Shown: positions 30,705 through 40,260, numbered from the stretch's first letter. The stretch: DNA of 64,000 nucleotides from Pectobacterium brasiliense (GCF_016950255.1 NZ_JACGFN010000001.1:3100001-3164000), one strand, 5' to 3'. Numbers and translations are program-made. The notes: generated from the letters alone by a model not told the origin.

Positions 30705-31495
30705 GATGCGTCCCCCGATGAGGTTTGATAAGCCGGATTCCAGCGCAGCCAAATGCGCTCCAGCCCTTGAGCGCTGACATCGGCCAGCTTGCCGAGCAGG
30801 GCGTAAAGAATGATGGCGACCACCACCACGTCCGTTTGCAGGAACTCACGGGCGTTCATGGCGAGGTAACCGATGCCGGAGTTGGCAGAGATAGTTTCCG
30901 CGACGATCAGCGTCAGCCACATAAAGCCCAGCGCAAAACGAATGCCGACCATGATGGACGGCAGCGCGCCGGGCAGCACCACCTGAGAAAACAGGCTCAG
31001 GCCGGACAATCCGTAGCTGCGTGCCATCTCCAGCAGGCCGCGATCGATGTTTTTAATGCCGTGATAAGTGTTGAGATAAACCGGGAACAGCGTGCCCAGC
31101 GCCACCAGAAAGATCTTGGCCGCCTCATCAATGCCGAACCACAGAATCACCAGCGGAATCAGCGCCAGATGAGGAACGTTGCGGATCATCTGCACTGAGC
31201 TGTCCAGCAGACGCTCGCCCCAGCGCGACAGCCCGGTGATAAAGCCAAGCACCAATCCGATGCTGCCACCGATAGCAAACCCGATCAGGGCGCGCCAGCC
31301 GCTGATAGCCAGATGCTGCCACAGTTCGCCGCTAGAGATGAGCGACCAACCTGCGGTAATCACCGAACTGGGCGCAGGCAGAATCCGGTTGGATAGCCAA
31401 CCGAACTCGACGGATACCTGCCACGCAACCAGCAGCGTTACGGGGAGCAGGAAAGGTGCAAAGCGCTGTGCCAGTGAAGAGAGCGTTCTTGCCAT
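30701..31495 (-). CDS. ssuC: Aliphatic sulfonate ABC transporter permease
   Basis: 264 residues, about six membrane segments, with the permease loop region [33 protein letters not shown] of the nitrate/taurine/sulfonate family. ATG 31495 ([19 protein letters not shown]) gives the normal N-terminus; in-frame extension to 31546 is not supported. It starts 10 bp after the ssuD stop. Confidence 0.93.
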   Translation of the reverse strand: MARTLSSLAQRFAPFLLPVTLLVAWQVSVEFGWLSNRILPAPSSVITAGWSLISSGELWQHLAISGWRALIGFAIGGSIGLVLGFITGLSRWGERLLDSSVQMIRNVPHLALIPLVILWFGIDEAAKIFLVALGTLFPVYLNTYHGIKNIDRGLLEMARSYGLSGLSLFSQVVLPGALPSIMVGIRFALGFMWLTLIVAETISANSGIGYLAMNAREFLQTDVVVVAIILYALLGKLADVSAQGLERIWLRWNPAYQTSSGDAS

Positions 31496-31505
31496 GATCG
31501 ATTCC

Positions 31506-32648
31506 TCAGCTTTGCGAGACTTTACGCGGCACATAGCGGTTAGCAATCAACTCTCCCGCGGTGTTCACCGTATGCAGCGGCGTAGGTTGCTGCGCCAGAT
31601 CGAGGTGTGGGAACAGCAATTCACCCACGCGATATGCCTCTTCCAGATGCGGATAGCCGGACAGAATGAAGGTATCAATGCCGAGATCGGCGTATTCCTG
31701 AATGCGCTCGGCCACCGTCGGACCATCGCCAACCAGCGCTGTGCCTGCGCCGCCGCGTACCAGACCGATACCAGCCCACAGATTTGGGCTAATCTCCAGC
31801 TTGTCCTTTTTACCACCGTGCAGGGCGGCCATGCGCTGCTGACCAACGGAATCGAAACGCGCCAGCGCCGCCTGCGCATCGGCGATGGTTTTTTCATCCA
31901 GATGAGAAATCAGCCGATCGGCGGCCTGCCAGGCTTCTTCGGTGGTTTCCCGCACGATGACGTGCAGGCGAATACCGAAGCGAACCTCACGCCCCTGTGC
32001 CGCCGCTTTGGCGCGGACTTCCGCCAGCTTTTCTTTAACCTGCTCAGGCGGTTCGCCCCACGTCAGGTAGAGATCGACCTGTTCTGCCGCCAGATTCTGT
32101 GCCGCCTCGGAAGAGCCGCCAAAGTAGAGCGGCGGACGCGGCTGCTGCACGGGCGGGTATAGCAGTTTGGCGTCTTTGACCTGAATGTGTTTCCCTGCGA
32201 AATCGACGGTTTTGCCTTCCAGCAGCCTGCGCCAGATGTGGGTAAATTCCGCCGAGGCTTCGTAGCGCTCTTCGTGGCTGAGGAACAGCCCTTCGGCGGC
32301 CAGTTCTTCCGGGTCGCCGCCGGTCACCAGATTGAACAGCGCGCGTCCGTTAGACAGCCTGTCTAGCGTGGCGGCCTGACGGGCGGCGATGGTGGGGGAA
32401 ATCACGCCGGGGCGTAGGGCGACGAGAAACTTCAGCCGCTGCGTCACCGGAATGAGTGATGCCGCAACCAGCCAGGAATCCTCGCAGGAGCGGCCTGTCG
32501 GCAGCAGCACGCCGCCAAATCCTTGCCGCTCGGCGGCTTGCGCCACCTGTTGCAGATAGCTGTAGTCAACATGACGTGCGCCCTCGGTGCTACCAAGATA
32601 GCGACCGTCTCCGTGGGTGGGCAGAAACCAGAATACGTTAAGACTCAT
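31506..32648 (-). CDS. ssuD: FMNH2-dependent alkanesulfonate monooxygenase
   Basis: 380 residues (E. coli 381). Bacterial-luciferase-like flavin monooxygenase that releases sulfite and an aldehyde from alkanesulfonates. Characteristic stretches are [49 protein letters not shown] and [19 protein letters not shown]. It needs reduced flavin from SsuE or another reductase, and none is encoded beside it. ATG 32648 follows the conserved MSLNVFWF start. Confidence 0.95.
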   Translation of the reverse strand: MSLNVFWFLPTHGDGRYLGSTEGARHVDYSYLQQVAQAAERQGFGGVLLPTGRSCEDSWLVAASLIPVTQRLKFLVALRPGVISPTIAARQAATLDRLSNGRALFNLVTGGDPEELAAEGLFLSHEERYEASAEFTHIWRRLLEGKTVDFAGKHIQVKDAKLLYPPVQQPRPPLYFGGSSEAAQNLAAEQVDLYLTWGEPPEQVKEKLAEVRAKAAAQGREVRFGIRLHVIVRETTEEAWQAADRLISHLDEKTIADAQAALARFDSVGQQRMAALHGGKKDKLEISPNLWAGIGLVRGGAGTALVGDGPTVAERIQEYADLGIDTFILSGYPHLEEAYRVGELLFPHLDLAQQPTPLHTVNTAGELIANRYVPRKVSQS

Positions 32649-32707
32649 GGTGTGAACTCCTTGAACAGTCTTGTTTGGGGTAAACAAAAGGGTGTGCGAC
32701 AGGCAAA

Positions 32708-33730
32708 TTAGTTCGCCTTGGGACGCCAGACGCGCTCTGCGATATTGACCTTCACTGGCACCAGACGATTTTCATAAAACAGGTCGGCAGTGGATTGCTG
32801 GGCCTTGATCGTGGCAGCATCCAGCGGTTCGACGGTAGTCGGTGGACGATGGTCGAGCGCCGTTTCAATCACTTTTTCCGGCAGCCCTACCGCGTTTGCC
32901 AGCAGCGTGACGCTTTGCGCCCGGTCGCTGATCGTTAAGGCATCCGCTTTGGTTAGCACGTCCAGTACCTGACGAATAAAGGTGCCGTGCGCCTCGGCGT
33001 AAGGACGGCCAGCCAGATAGAAGGAGCCGGTTTTCTCCAGCCCGCTGCTGTCGATCAGCACGCGAACGCCGCCTTCCAGCAGCGCGGCGGAATAGTAGGG
33101 ATCCCAGATTGCCCATGCATCGACGTTGCCTTGCTGGAAGGCGGCGCGGGCGTCAGCTGGGGTTAGGTAGGTCGGTTTGATATCGGTGAATTTCAGCCCG
33201 TCGCGTTGCAGCGCTCGCAACAGCGTATTGTGTGCGCTGGAACCTTTCTGGAAGGCGACTTTGCGGCCTTTTAAGTCAGCAACGGTTTTCACCGGGCTGT
33301 CTTCCCGCACCAGAATCACTTCGGCCTGAGGCTTCGGCGGTTCGACGCCGACATACAGCAGGTCAGCACCAGCGGCCTGCGCAAAAATAGGGGGGATATC
33401 ACCGGTGCCGCCCAGATCGATGCTGCCCACATTGAGCGCTTCCAGCATCTGCGGGCCGGCGGGGAATTCAACCCAGCTGATTTTGGTGTTGGGGAACTGT
33501 TTTTCCAGCAGCTGGTGTGATTTTGCCAGCACCAGACTGACCGAACCTTTCTGATAGCCGACGCGCAGCTGCGTTGGCACGCTGTCCTGTGCATAGGCGG
33601 CGGATACGAGCAGCAGGGCGCTGGCGGCCAGAATAGCGGGGAGCTGACGTAGCCGCGCTGTCAGGTTGCTCCACAATGGTGCGTTTTCTCCACGTCCTTC
33701 CGTGACCGATTTTTTCATCATCAATGACAT
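32708..33730 (-). CDS. ssuA: Aliphatic sulfonate-binding periplasmic protein
   Basis: 340 residues. The N-terminal export signal is unusually long (a positively charged lead of about 30 residues, then [18 protein letters not shown]). The mature part has the sulfonate-binding family features [43 protein letters not shown] and [16 protein letters not shown] 33730 lies eight bases after GGGAGGGG; an internal Met closer to the hydrophobic core could also be used. First gene of ssuADCB. In E. coli such operons are controlled by Cbl and CysB; no clear site was identified here. Confidence 0.92.
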   Translation of the reverse strand: MSLMMKKSVTEGRGENAPLWSNLTARLRQLPAILAASALLLVSAAYAQDSVPTQLRVGYQKGSVSLVLAKSHQLLEKQFPNTKISWVEFPAGPQMLEALNVGSIDLGGTGDIPPIFAQAAGADLLYVGVEPPKPQAEVILVREDSPVKTVADLKGRKVAFQKGSSAHNTLLRALQRDGLKFTDIKPTYLTPADARAAFQQGNVDAWAIWDPYYSAALLEGGVRVLIDSSGLEKTGSFYLAGRPYAEAHGTFIRQVLDVLTKADALTISDRAQSVTLLANAVGLPEKVIETALDHRPPTTVEPLDAATIKAQQSTADLFYENRLVPVKVNIAERVWRPKAN

Positions 33731-34148
33731 GCTTATGGCCCCTCCCTTATAACTAAAAATTAAAATACAGCGAGAAAATGCAACATCAGGTGATAAACAT
33801 AGCAGGGGGAGGACGGGCTTTTTAAATCTCAATTTGTCGTTTTTATAGTCAAAAGTAGAAAATGCCTGAAATCAGCACACTTAGCGTAATAAGCGCGGCA
33901 ATAGTGAGTTTTACCCGTCCTTCACGTCTGAAACACGTTTTCCATGACCTGCCTCACATTGTTTCCCGCAATGTCTATCATTTCGTGAACCTATTCTCAT
34001 ATATTGATTTTTTTCATGGAAAACGGTTTCCGTTGTGTTTCCATGATGATGTTTCCAATGGACGTGTTTATTCACGATGCTTTTATTGATGACGTTTTTT
34101 TATTCGTAACGCTTTTTATTCATAACGTAATACGACGGGGTATTGAAA
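33731..34148. promoter_or_regulatory. Divergent control region of ssuADCB and the second PTS cluster
   Basis: 418 bp with no gene. Two elements face the PTS side: a CRP-like CGTGA-N6-TCTCA (33984-33999, 8 of 10 half-site bases) and a LacI-type palindrome TGGAAAACGGTTTCCG (34017-34032) whose half-sites GGAAAAC and GGTTTCC are near mirror images. The latter resembles the AscG-type operator at 9437-9450. No repressor gene lies near, so control in trans is likely. No clear sigma-70 promoter was fixed. Confidence 0.55.
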
Positions 34149-34472
34149 ATGAAAAGGATCATGCTTTGTTGTTCCGCTGGGATGTCTACCAGCCTTTTGA
34201 TGAGAAAGATGAAGGAGGCGGCCAGCGCACGTAGTCTGGACGTCGAGATTGCCGCCTACGCCGCCCATGAATTTGATGAGCAGGTCGGGAAGTATGACGT
34301 TGTGCTGCTGGGGCCACAGGTGAAATATATGCTGGCGTCCTTTCAGGAGAAAGCCGAGGGAAAAGGCGTGCCCGTGGCAGCGATAGACATGATGGATTAC
34401 GGTATGCAGCGCGGTGACAACGTGCTGGATTTTGCCTTTTCACTGATCGAAAAATCAGGACAACCGCTATGA
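34149..34472 (+). CDS. PTS lactose/cellobiose-family EIIB, second cluster
   Basis: 107 residues, starting MKRIMLCCSAGMSTSLL with the active cysteine in CSAGMSTS. Role as for the EIIB at 9503. ATG 34149 follows GGGGT; an in-frame TTG at 34143 is possible but less likely. Its stop overlaps the EIIC start (ATGA). There is no EIIA gene in this cluster. Confidence 0.92.
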   Translation: MKRIMLCCSAGMSTSLLMRKMKEAASARSLDVEIAAYAAHEFDEQVGKYDVVLLGPQVKYMLASFQEKAEGKGVPVAAIDMMDYGMQRGDNVLDFAFSLIEKSGQPL

Positions 34473-35791
34473 GTGGCCTCTATCAGTCGATGGTAAATAT
34501 CATCGAGCAAAAAATTACCCCGCTGGCGGGTGTGGTGGGACAACAGCGCCACATCATCGCGATTCGTGATGGATTTATCGCCGCGCTGCCTTTTATGATC
34601 ATCGGTTCATTTATGCTGGTGTTCATCTTCCCGCCGTTTGCACCGGATACCACGCTGGGATTTGCCCGCGCGTGGCTCGATTTCTCCGTTGCTTATCGTG
34701 AACAACTGATGCTGCCGTACTACCTCAGTATGGGGGTCATGACCTTCTTTATCTCGGTGGGGATTGGGGCCAGCCTTGGCAAGCACTACAAGCTGGATCC
34801 GATCATGACCGGTCTGCTGGCGCTGATGGCATTCTTGCTGGTGGCTGCGCCTTATCAGGATAAGCAAATTTCCACCCAGTACTTCTCTGGGGAAGGGATT
34901 TTTACCGCGATTCTGACCGCGATTTATGCGGGTGAAGTGTATGCCTGGCTGAAGAAACGCAACATTACGATTCGCCTGCCGAAAGAGGTGCCGACCGGCG
35001 TGGCGCGTTCGTTTGAAATTCTTATTCCCGTGCTGGTCATCGTCGCGACGCTGCATCCGTTTAACCTGTTCATCCAGTCTGTGACCGGCATGATTATCCC
35101 AGAAGCTATTATGCATCTGCTTGCACCGCTGATTTCGGCGTCGGATTCGCTGCCTGCGATTCTGATTTCGGTATTTATTTGCCAGATTCTGTGGTTTGCC
35201 GGGATTCACGGCGCGCTGATCGTCACCGGGATTATGAATCCGTTCTGGATGACCAACCTGGCGCTGAATCAGGCTGCACTGTCAGCCGGTGCGCCGCTAC
35301 CGCATATTTATTTGCAGGGCTTCTGGGATCACTACCTGCTGATAGGCGGGGTCGGTTCCACGTTACCGTTGGCCTTTTTGTTACTACGTAGCCGAGCCGT
35401 TCATCTGCGCACCATTGGCCGCATGGGCGTGGTACCGAGCTTTTTCAACATCAACGAACCGATTCTATTTGGTGCGCCGATCATCATGAATCCGCTGCTG
35501 TTCCTGCCGTTTATTTTCGTGCCGATGGTTAATGCCGTCATTGCCTATACGGCGACGAAGCTCGGTTGGATTGCGCAGGTCGTTTCCCTGACGCCGTGGA
35601 CGACGCCTGCGCCGATTGGGGCATCATGGGCGGCGAACTGGGCGTTCAGCCCGGTGATCATGTGTCTGCTCTGTATGGTGATGTCGGCCGCGATGTATTA
35701 CCCGTTCCTGAAAGTCTATGAGCGCACGCTGCTTAAACAGGAGCAGGAGAAACAACAGCAGGCCGCAGGCGAAGCCAGCGCCAGCGCATAA
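34469..35791 (+). CDS. PTS lactose/cellobiose-family EIIC, second cluster
   Basis: 440 residues with about 10 membrane segments and family motifs ITPLAGVVGQQRHIIAIRDG, ILWFAGIHGALIV and FFNINEPILFGAPIIMNP. Clearly paralogous to the EIIC at 9825, with a different C-terminal tail rich in Gln, Glu and Ala. Translationally coupled to EIIB. It probably imports a related but distinct beta-glucoside, since its partner GH1 enzyme is not the same subtype as the first. Confidence 0.92.
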   Translation: MSGLYQSMVNIIEQKITPLAGVVGQQRHIIAIRDGFIAALPFMIIGSFMLVFIFPPFAPDTTLGFARAWLDFSVAYREQLMLPYYLSMGVMTFFISVGIGASLGKHYKLDPIMTGLLALMAFLLVAAPYQDKQISTQYFSGEGIFTAILTAIYAGEVYAWLKKRNITIRLPKEVPTGVARSFEILIPVLVIVATLHPFNLFIQSVTGMIIPEAIMHLLAPLISASDSLPAILISVFICQILWFAGIHGALIVTGIMNPFWMTNLALNQAALSAGAPLPHIYLQGFWDHYLLIGGVGSTLPLAFLLLRSRAVHLRTIGRMGVVPSFFNINEPILFGAPIIMNPLLFLPFIFVPMVNAVIAYTATKLGWIAQVVSLTPWTTPAPIGASWAANWAFSPVIMCLLCMVMSAAMYYPFLKVYERTLLKQEQEKQQQAAGEASASA

Positions 35792-35816
35792 ACACGAGTG
35801 AAGCAGAGAGGAACGT

Positions 35817-37229
35817 ATGCACGATCATCTTCAGAATGATTTTCGCTTTCCCGCGAATTTTTGGTGGGGTAGCGCCAGCTCGGCACCGCAAACGGAAGGC
35901 GAAAGCCTCAATTATGGTAAAAGCGCCACCGTGTGGGACGAATGGTTTGCCACGCAGCCCGGCCGTTTTCACCAGCAGGTTGGGCCAGCGGATACCTCCA
36001 CGTTTTATCAGCACTGGCGTGAAGATATCGCGCTGCTGAAGACGCTGAATCACAACACGTTCCGAACGTCGATCTCGTGGGCGCGGCTGATTCCCGATGG
36101 CGTCGGTGAACCCAATCCGCAGGCAGTCGCGTTTTATAATCAGGTCATTGACGAAATGCTGGCGCAGGGCATCACGCCGTTTATCAATCTGTTCCATTTT
36201 GATATGCCGATGGTGATGCAGCGGTTGGGCGGCTGGGAAAATCGAGCGGTGGTGGTGGCCTATGCGGGCTATGCGGCGACCTGCTTCCGCCTGTTTGGCG
36301 ACAGGGTAAAACACTGGTTTACGTTCAATGAGCCGGTGGTGCCGGTGGAAGGCGGGTATCTGTATGATTTCCACTACCCGAACGTGGTGGATTTCAAGCG
36401 TGCTGCGACGGTGGCGTACCATACGATGCTGGCGCATTCGCTGGCGGTAAGGGCGTATCGCGCGCAGTTTCAGGACGGGGAAATTGGCATTATCCTCAAT
36501 CTGACGCCTTCCTACCCGCGTTCTCAGCATCCGGCCGATGTTAAAGCCGCCAACATCGCCGATCTGATGTTTAACCGCAGTTTCCTCGATCCCGCATTGA
36601 GGGGCGAATATCCGCAGGAACTGGTCGATCTGCTGCATCGATACGGCCAACTGCCGATCTGCCAGCCTGACGATCGTGCGCTGCTGGCCGATGGGATTGT
36701 CGATCTGCTGGGGATTAACTACTACCAGCCGCGCCGTATTCAGTGCCGCGACAGTCTGGTTAACCCTGATAGTCCGTTTATGCCCGAGTGGTTCTTCTCC
36801 AGCTATGAAATGCCAGGGCGAAAAATGAACCCCTATCGCGGCTGGGAAATTTACGAACCGGGCATTTATGACATTCTGACCAACCTGCGGGTGAATTACG
36901 GCAATCCGCGCTGCTTTATTTCGGAAAACGGCATGGGTGTCGAGAACGAACAGCGTTTCGACGCTAACGGCCAGATTCAGGATGATTACCGCATCGATTT
37001 TGTCCGTGAACACCTGAAGTATGTACACAAAGGGATCGCGGAAGGTAGCAACTGTCTCGGCTACCATATGTGGACGTTTATCGATAACTGGTCGTGGTCG
37101 AATGCCTACAAAAATCGCTATGGCTTTGTGCAACTGGATTTGGCGACGCAAAAACGCACGGTGAAGAAAAGCGGGGAATGGTTCGCGGCGACAGCGGCCG
37201 AGAATGGCTTTCAAGGTATAACGTCGTAA
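35817..37229 (+). CDS. 6-phospho-beta-glucosidase, GH1, second cluster
   Basis: 470 residues. GH1 TIM barrel with FPANFWWGSASSAPQTEGE at the start, acid/base TFNEPV and nucleophile ISENGMG. TFNEPV here versus TFNEIN in the enzyme at 11503 marks a different subfamily, and the C-terminal region NRYGFVQLDLATQKRTVKKS keeps the phosphate-binding pattern. ATG 35817 lies 25 bp after EIIC with GAGAGGAA upstream. A 512-codon open frame on the opposite strand is a shadow. Confidence 0.93.
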   Translation: MHDHLQNDFRFPANFWWGSASSAPQTEGESLNYGKSATVWDEWFATQPGRFHQQVGPADTSTFYQHWREDIALLKTLNHNTFRTSISWARLIPDGVGEPNPQAVAFYNQVIDEMLAQGITPFINLFHFDMPMVMQRLGGWENRAVVVAYAGYAATCFRLFGDRVKHWFTFNEPVVPVEGGYLYDFHYPNVVDFKRAATVAYHTMLAHSLAVRAYRAQFQDGEIGIILNLTPSYPRSQHPADVKAANIADLMFNRSFLDPALRGEYPQELVDLLHRYGQLPICQPDDRALLADGIVDLLGINYYQPRRIQCRDSLVNPDSPFMPEWFFSSYEMPGRKMNPYRGWEIYEPGIYDILTNLRVNYGNPRCFISENGMGVENEQRFDANGQIQDDYRIDFVREHLKYVHKGIAEGSNCLGYHMWTFIDNWSWSNAYKNRYGFVQLDLATQKRTVKKSGEWFAATAAENGFQGITS

Positions 37230-37240
37230 GTCTATCCACG

Positions 37241-37265
37241 TCGGTGTGGCATTCAGCCACACCGA
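37241..37265 (+). terminator. Hairpin after the second GH1 gene
   Basis: TCGGTGTGGC (37241-37250) and GCCACACCGA (37256-37265) form a perfect 10-bp stem with an ATTCA loop, 11 bp after the stop. No T-run follows, so it may act with Rho or as a 3'-end stabiliser. Confidence 0.55.
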
Positions 37266-37309
37266 ATTCATCGCCTTTCCTGCTTTCCCACGAATCTCTT
37301 TCGCATAAA

Positions 37310-37347
37310 TAAAAAAACCGGCTTGCCCTGATGAGGAGGCAAGCCGG
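37310..37347 (-). terminator. Terminator of the second DUF1471 gene
   Basis: CCGGCTTGCC (37318-37327) and GGCAAGCCGG (37338-37347) form a 10-bp stem. On the minus strand it is followed by a run of T, so it ends transcription coming from 37413-37670. Confidence 0.85.
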
Positions 37348-37412
37348 AAAGAGGGTAATACGTGATGCTTACAGGATGGCTAACTGGGATAAAAACTCAG
37401 GGTAAACAACGA

Positions 37413-37670
37413 TTAGTTGAAGATTACCGCAGAGCCACGCAGCTGATCGTTACCGGTCGCAGACGTGATGGTATAAGCTTTAGCGCCTGCTTTTTCTGCT
37501 TTCGCCGCGAGCTGAGCCTGTAGTGAGCTGAGGTCTTGAGCGGTAGCGGTAACGACGCCTGCTTTTTCCAGGTTTTGAGCCTGTGCAGGAGATACGTATT
37601 CAGCAGCAGAAGCACCGAAAGTCATGGTAGCGAGAACAACAGCAGCGGCGATAGTTTTTACGTTTTTCAT
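37413..37670 (-). CDS. Small periplasmic DUF1471 (YhcN/YdgH-family) protein, copy 2
   Basis: 85 residues, the same length as copy 1 at 29474, with signal peptide MKNVKTIAAAVVLATMTFGASA and a domain ending SATGNDQLRGSAVIFN. The two copies agree at most positions, including NLEKAGVV/SLEKVGVV and LSSLQAQLAAKAEKAGA. Both are single-gene units on the minus strand with their own terminators. Function in this organism is unknown beyond the family link to envelope stress. Confidence 0.9.
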   Translation of the reverse strand: MKNVKTIAAAVVLATMTFGASAAEYVSPAQAQNLEKAGVVTATAQDLSSLQAQLAAKAEKAGAKAYTITSATGNDQLRGSAVIFN

Positions 37671-37906
37671 GGTGTCTTATCCTTTTCTGATTTGATAGGT
37701 GAAAGGGGGCTGCCCTTTCGATATGAAGAATGTTACGCCGATGCTAATAAATTAAAAAACGGATGTTATTGAGTTAGTCTTTCTATTTTTTTGAATGACA
37801 TTTATCGATGTTGTTTGTTTTTTTTAAATTAAAAACAATAAGTTATACATAAAACTGAAATTGATTTACAAAAAATTGACTGATATTGAATAAGTGGGGT
37901 GATGTC

Positions 37907-39187
37907 TTGTATATTGAGGTTCAGCTAACGTTTAATGCTACTGGTCATCAACTTACCAATATTAATTGCTGGTCATGTGATGGGAATTGGCTGGTTTATG
38001 ACATAAGACCCTATGGATCTTCATTCTCAGGGCTGACCATTGAGCGCATACACCTGAAAAGCCGGGAAACCGAGGTGATTTATCGGGCGACGGCGGGGGC
38101 GCACGTGGGCGTGGTGACCTGTAGCCCGCAGGAACCGCTGCGCTATGTCTTTATCCACGGGCCAGAAAACCCAGATGGCGAGTGGCAGTATGATTTTCAC
38201 CATCGGCGTGGAACGATAGTGGCGGATCGTCAGCGCGATGAGGCCATCACGCTCGATGCTTTCTCCATTACGCCGCCTTATCAGGCCGGTGCGCTGCGCG
38301 GCGGTACGCATGTCCATGTCTTCAGCCCGGATGCCAGCCGCCTGAGCTTTACCTATAACGACCATGTGCTGCATGAGCGCGATCCGGCATTGAACTTGCG
38401 CAATGTGGGCGTAGCCGTGCCGCTACAGGCCGTCACCGTTGAAAAACACCATCCGCGTGAATATGACGGTAGCCACTATTGTGTGTTGGTTAGCAGAACG
38501 ACGCCGCAGCCGCAGCCCGATAGCGATGAGATCAATCGTGCCTATGAAGAAGGTTGGGTAGGAACGGCGGGCTATATCCGACAGGATGGTTCGCGACAGC
38601 GCTGGGCACTGGCGTTTATCGGCGATACGCGTGCGGCGGACGGGACAACGGTGCCTGAGATTTTTATTGTCGACTTGCCGGATGCGCTGGAAGAGTACGC
38701 CAAAGTGGGCGATGCGCCACTGGCGGGGACGACAACGTCAATGCCTGCGCCGCCAGCGGGCGTGCAGCAGCGGCGTTTAACGTTTACGCACTCGCATCGT
38801 TATCCTGGTCTGGTGAATCAGCCGCGCCACTGGCTGCGAGCGTCGCCCGACGGCAGTGAGATTGCTTTCCTGATGCGGGATGAGGCAGGCGTGGTGCAGC
38901 TGTGGACGCTTTCCCCGAACGGCGGTGAGCCAAGGCAGGTAACGCGCACGGAACACGGCGTACAGTCGGCCTTTAACTGGCACCCGGATGGACGTTCTCT
39001 GGCGTTTGTGTCTGATAACAGCATCATGCTGTGTGAGGCGAAAAGCGGTGAGCTTGTTCGGCTAACGGCGCGGACCGACAGCGCACCGAGTGCGGATGCC
39101 GTGGTCTTTTCCCCTGATGGGAAACACATTGCATATATGCGAGAGATTGACGGCTTTAATCAGCTTTTTGTTGTGGCGACGGCGTAA
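37907..39187 (+). CDS. yidR: DUF3748 protein YidR (beta-propeller, TolB-like)
   Basis: 426 residues from the TTG at 37907, chosen because GGGGTGA lies six bases upstream and the protein then begins MYIEVQLTFNATGHQLTN, which lines up with E. coli YidR. A TTG at 37886 would give seven more residues. WD/TolB-like repeats are visible (FSPDASRLSFTYNDH, ASPDGSEIAFLMRD, WHPDGRSLAFVSD, FSPDGKHIAYMRE). No signal peptide. Function unknown; the neighbours yidQ, ibpA, ibpB and yidE keep E. coli synteny. Confidence 0.88.
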   Translation: MYIEVQLTFNATGHQLTNINCWSCDGNWLVYDIRPYGSSFSGLTIERIHLKSRETEVIYRATAGAHVGVVTCSPQEPLRYVFIHGPENPDGEWQYDFHHRRGTIVADRQRDEAITLDAFSITPPYQAGALRGGTHVHVFSPDASRLSFTYNDHVLHERDPALNLRNVGVAVPLQAVTVEKHHPREYDGSHYCVLVSRTTPQPQPDSDEINRAYEEGWVGTAGYIRQDGSRQRWALAFIGDTRAADGTTVPEIFIVDLPDALEEYAKVGDAPLAGTTTSMPAPPAGVQQRRLTFTHSHRYPGLVNQPRHWLRASPDGSEIAFLMRDEAGVVQLWTLSPNGGEPRQVTRTEHGVQSAFNWHPDGRSLAFVSDNSIMLCEAKSGELVRLTARTDSAPSADAVVFSPDGKHIAYMREIDGFNQLFVVATA

Positions 39188-39222
39188 CCTGCACGCGCTG
39201 ATTCAAGGTGAATGCAGGGCTA

Positions 39223-39579
39223 TCAAAGCTGATTATGAGGCATAGTGGCGAGCTGTGAGCTGGCGGTCTGATTTTGCTCTTCGCTGTGTGAAATACGTTC
39301 GCGCGTCGACAGTTTGTTCTTATCGCTGCCTGCACGATAGTAGTCGTAGGGCAGCAGCAGGGTGTCGGCCACTGCCGAGAACGGCAGGTCGATAGCGACC
39401 AGCGGCATCATCACCCAGCTGGTGTCGTCGTCGCGCAGCATATCCACACCGGCGCGCGTGCCGGAATAGTATCCCTGATCGCCTCCGGTATGCGTCATCA
39501 CGCTGGAGCAACCGCTGGTTGTCACCGCGCCACTGCCGGTGATGATGAAAGAGAACAACGCACTTTTCAGTAAGGTCAT
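39223..39579 (-). CDS. yidQ: Outer-membrane lipoprotein YidQ (YceK/DUF1375 family)
   Basis: 118 residues (E. coli about 110). The N-terminus has a hydrophobic stretch ending in a lipobox-like TTSGC, with the lipidated cysteine at residue 24, followed by SSVMTHTGGDQGYYSGTRAGVDML and LPFSAVADTLLLPYD, the conserved DUF1375 core. Function unknown. It converges on yidR and diverges from ibpA, the same arrangement as in E. coli. Confidence 0.9.
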   Translation of the reverse strand: MTLLKSALFSFIITGSGAVTTSGCSSVMTHTGGDQGYYSGTRAGVDMLRDDDTSWVMMPLVAIDLPFSAVADTLLLPYDYYRAGSDKNKLSTRERISHSEEQNQTASSQLATMPHNQL

Positions 39580-39705
39580 ATTATCTGTCCATTAAGAACC
39601 TGCTGCCAGAGTGGGTTCCAGAGCCTGCCTATCTTGAGTGTATGTGATAACGCCCGCAGTGCGAGTGAATATTGCATGAAACCCAGCGATTTTTCCTTTT
39701 TGCCT

Positions 39706-39733
39706 CTTGAAAGTCTGAGGGGGGTCACCATAT
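39706..39733 (+). promoter_or_regulatory. Sigma-32 heat-shock promoter of ibpA
   Basis: CTTGAAA (39706-39712), a 13-bp spacer and CACCATAT (39726-39733) match the sigma-32 consensus CTTGAAA-N13/14-CCCCATNT with one change. Transcription should start near 39740, giving a leader of about 105 nt. Confidence 0.85.
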
Positions 39734-39739
39734 TGATAA

Positions 39740-39846
39740 TAAGTCGGAAGAAAACGATACGCCGTCAGGGTATCTGTCCCGGCTGTGAGCCTGTCCCTAG
39801 GGAAGGTAAAAAATAAATCCTCGCTGCATGTTTAGGAGGCTGTTTT
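39740..39846 (+). promoter_or_regulatory. ROSE-type RNA thermometer in the ibpA leader
   Basis: CCTCGCT (39819-39825) can pair with AGGAGG (39834-39839), with the middle G bulged out, which is the ROSE hallmark (UYGCU opposite the Shine-Dalgarno). The start codon is seven bases after AGGAGG. At low temperature ribosome binding is blocked, and the helix melts on heating. The upstream leader boundary is taken from the predicted sigma-32 start. Confidence 0.85.
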
Positions 39847-40260
39847 ATGCGTAACCCCGATTTTTCCCCACTGTACCGTTCCGCTATTGGTTTTGATCGC
39901 CTGTTTAATCTCTTAGAAACCGGGCAGACCCAGAGTAACGGCGGCTATCCTCCCTACAACGTCGAACTGGTTGACGAGAACCAATACCGCATTGCGATTG
40001 CCGTAGCTGGCTTCGCTGAGCAGGAACTGGACATCACCGCGCACGACAACGTATTGATTGTAAAAGGTGCCCACGCCGGTGAACAGATTGCTCGTAACTA
40101 CCTGTACCAAGGGATTGCCGAACGTAACTTCGAGCGTAAATTCCAACTGGCCGAACACATTCAGGTAAAAGGTGCCAATCTGGAAAACGGGCTGCTGTAT
40201 GTCGATCTCGAACGTATCGTGCCGGAAGCGATGAAGCCGCGTCGGATTGAAATCAAGTAA
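39847..40260 (+). CDS. ibpA: Small heat-shock protein IbpA
   Basis: 137 residues (E. coli 137) with high identity: [24 protein letters not shown], alpha-crystallin domain from about residue 35 ([23 protein letters not shown]) to 125, and C-terminal RRIEIK anchor with the I-x-I motif. It binds unfolding proteins and hands them to DnaK/ClpB; IbpA and IbpB form mixed oligomers. Controlled at two levels here, by the sigma-32 promoter and the thermometer. Confidence 0.97.
   Translation: MRNPDFSPLYRSAIGFDRLFNLLETGQTQSNGGYPPYNVELVDENQYRIAIAVAGFAEQELDITAHDNVLIVKGAHAGEQIARNYLYQGIAERNFERKFQLAEHIQVKGANLENGLLYVDLERIVPEAMKPRRIEIK

Noticed and set aside
33929..33944. Second LacI-type palindrome (TGAAACACGTTTTCCA) near the second PTS promoter
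   Set aside because: Only 4 of 6 half-site positions agree around the central CG, too weak to list as an operator.
35733..37271. 512-codon open frame on the minus strand
   Set aside because: It lies exactly opposite the GH1 gene, which has intact catalytic motifs and a ribosome site. The antisense translation has no recognisable domain and is a codon-bias shadow.
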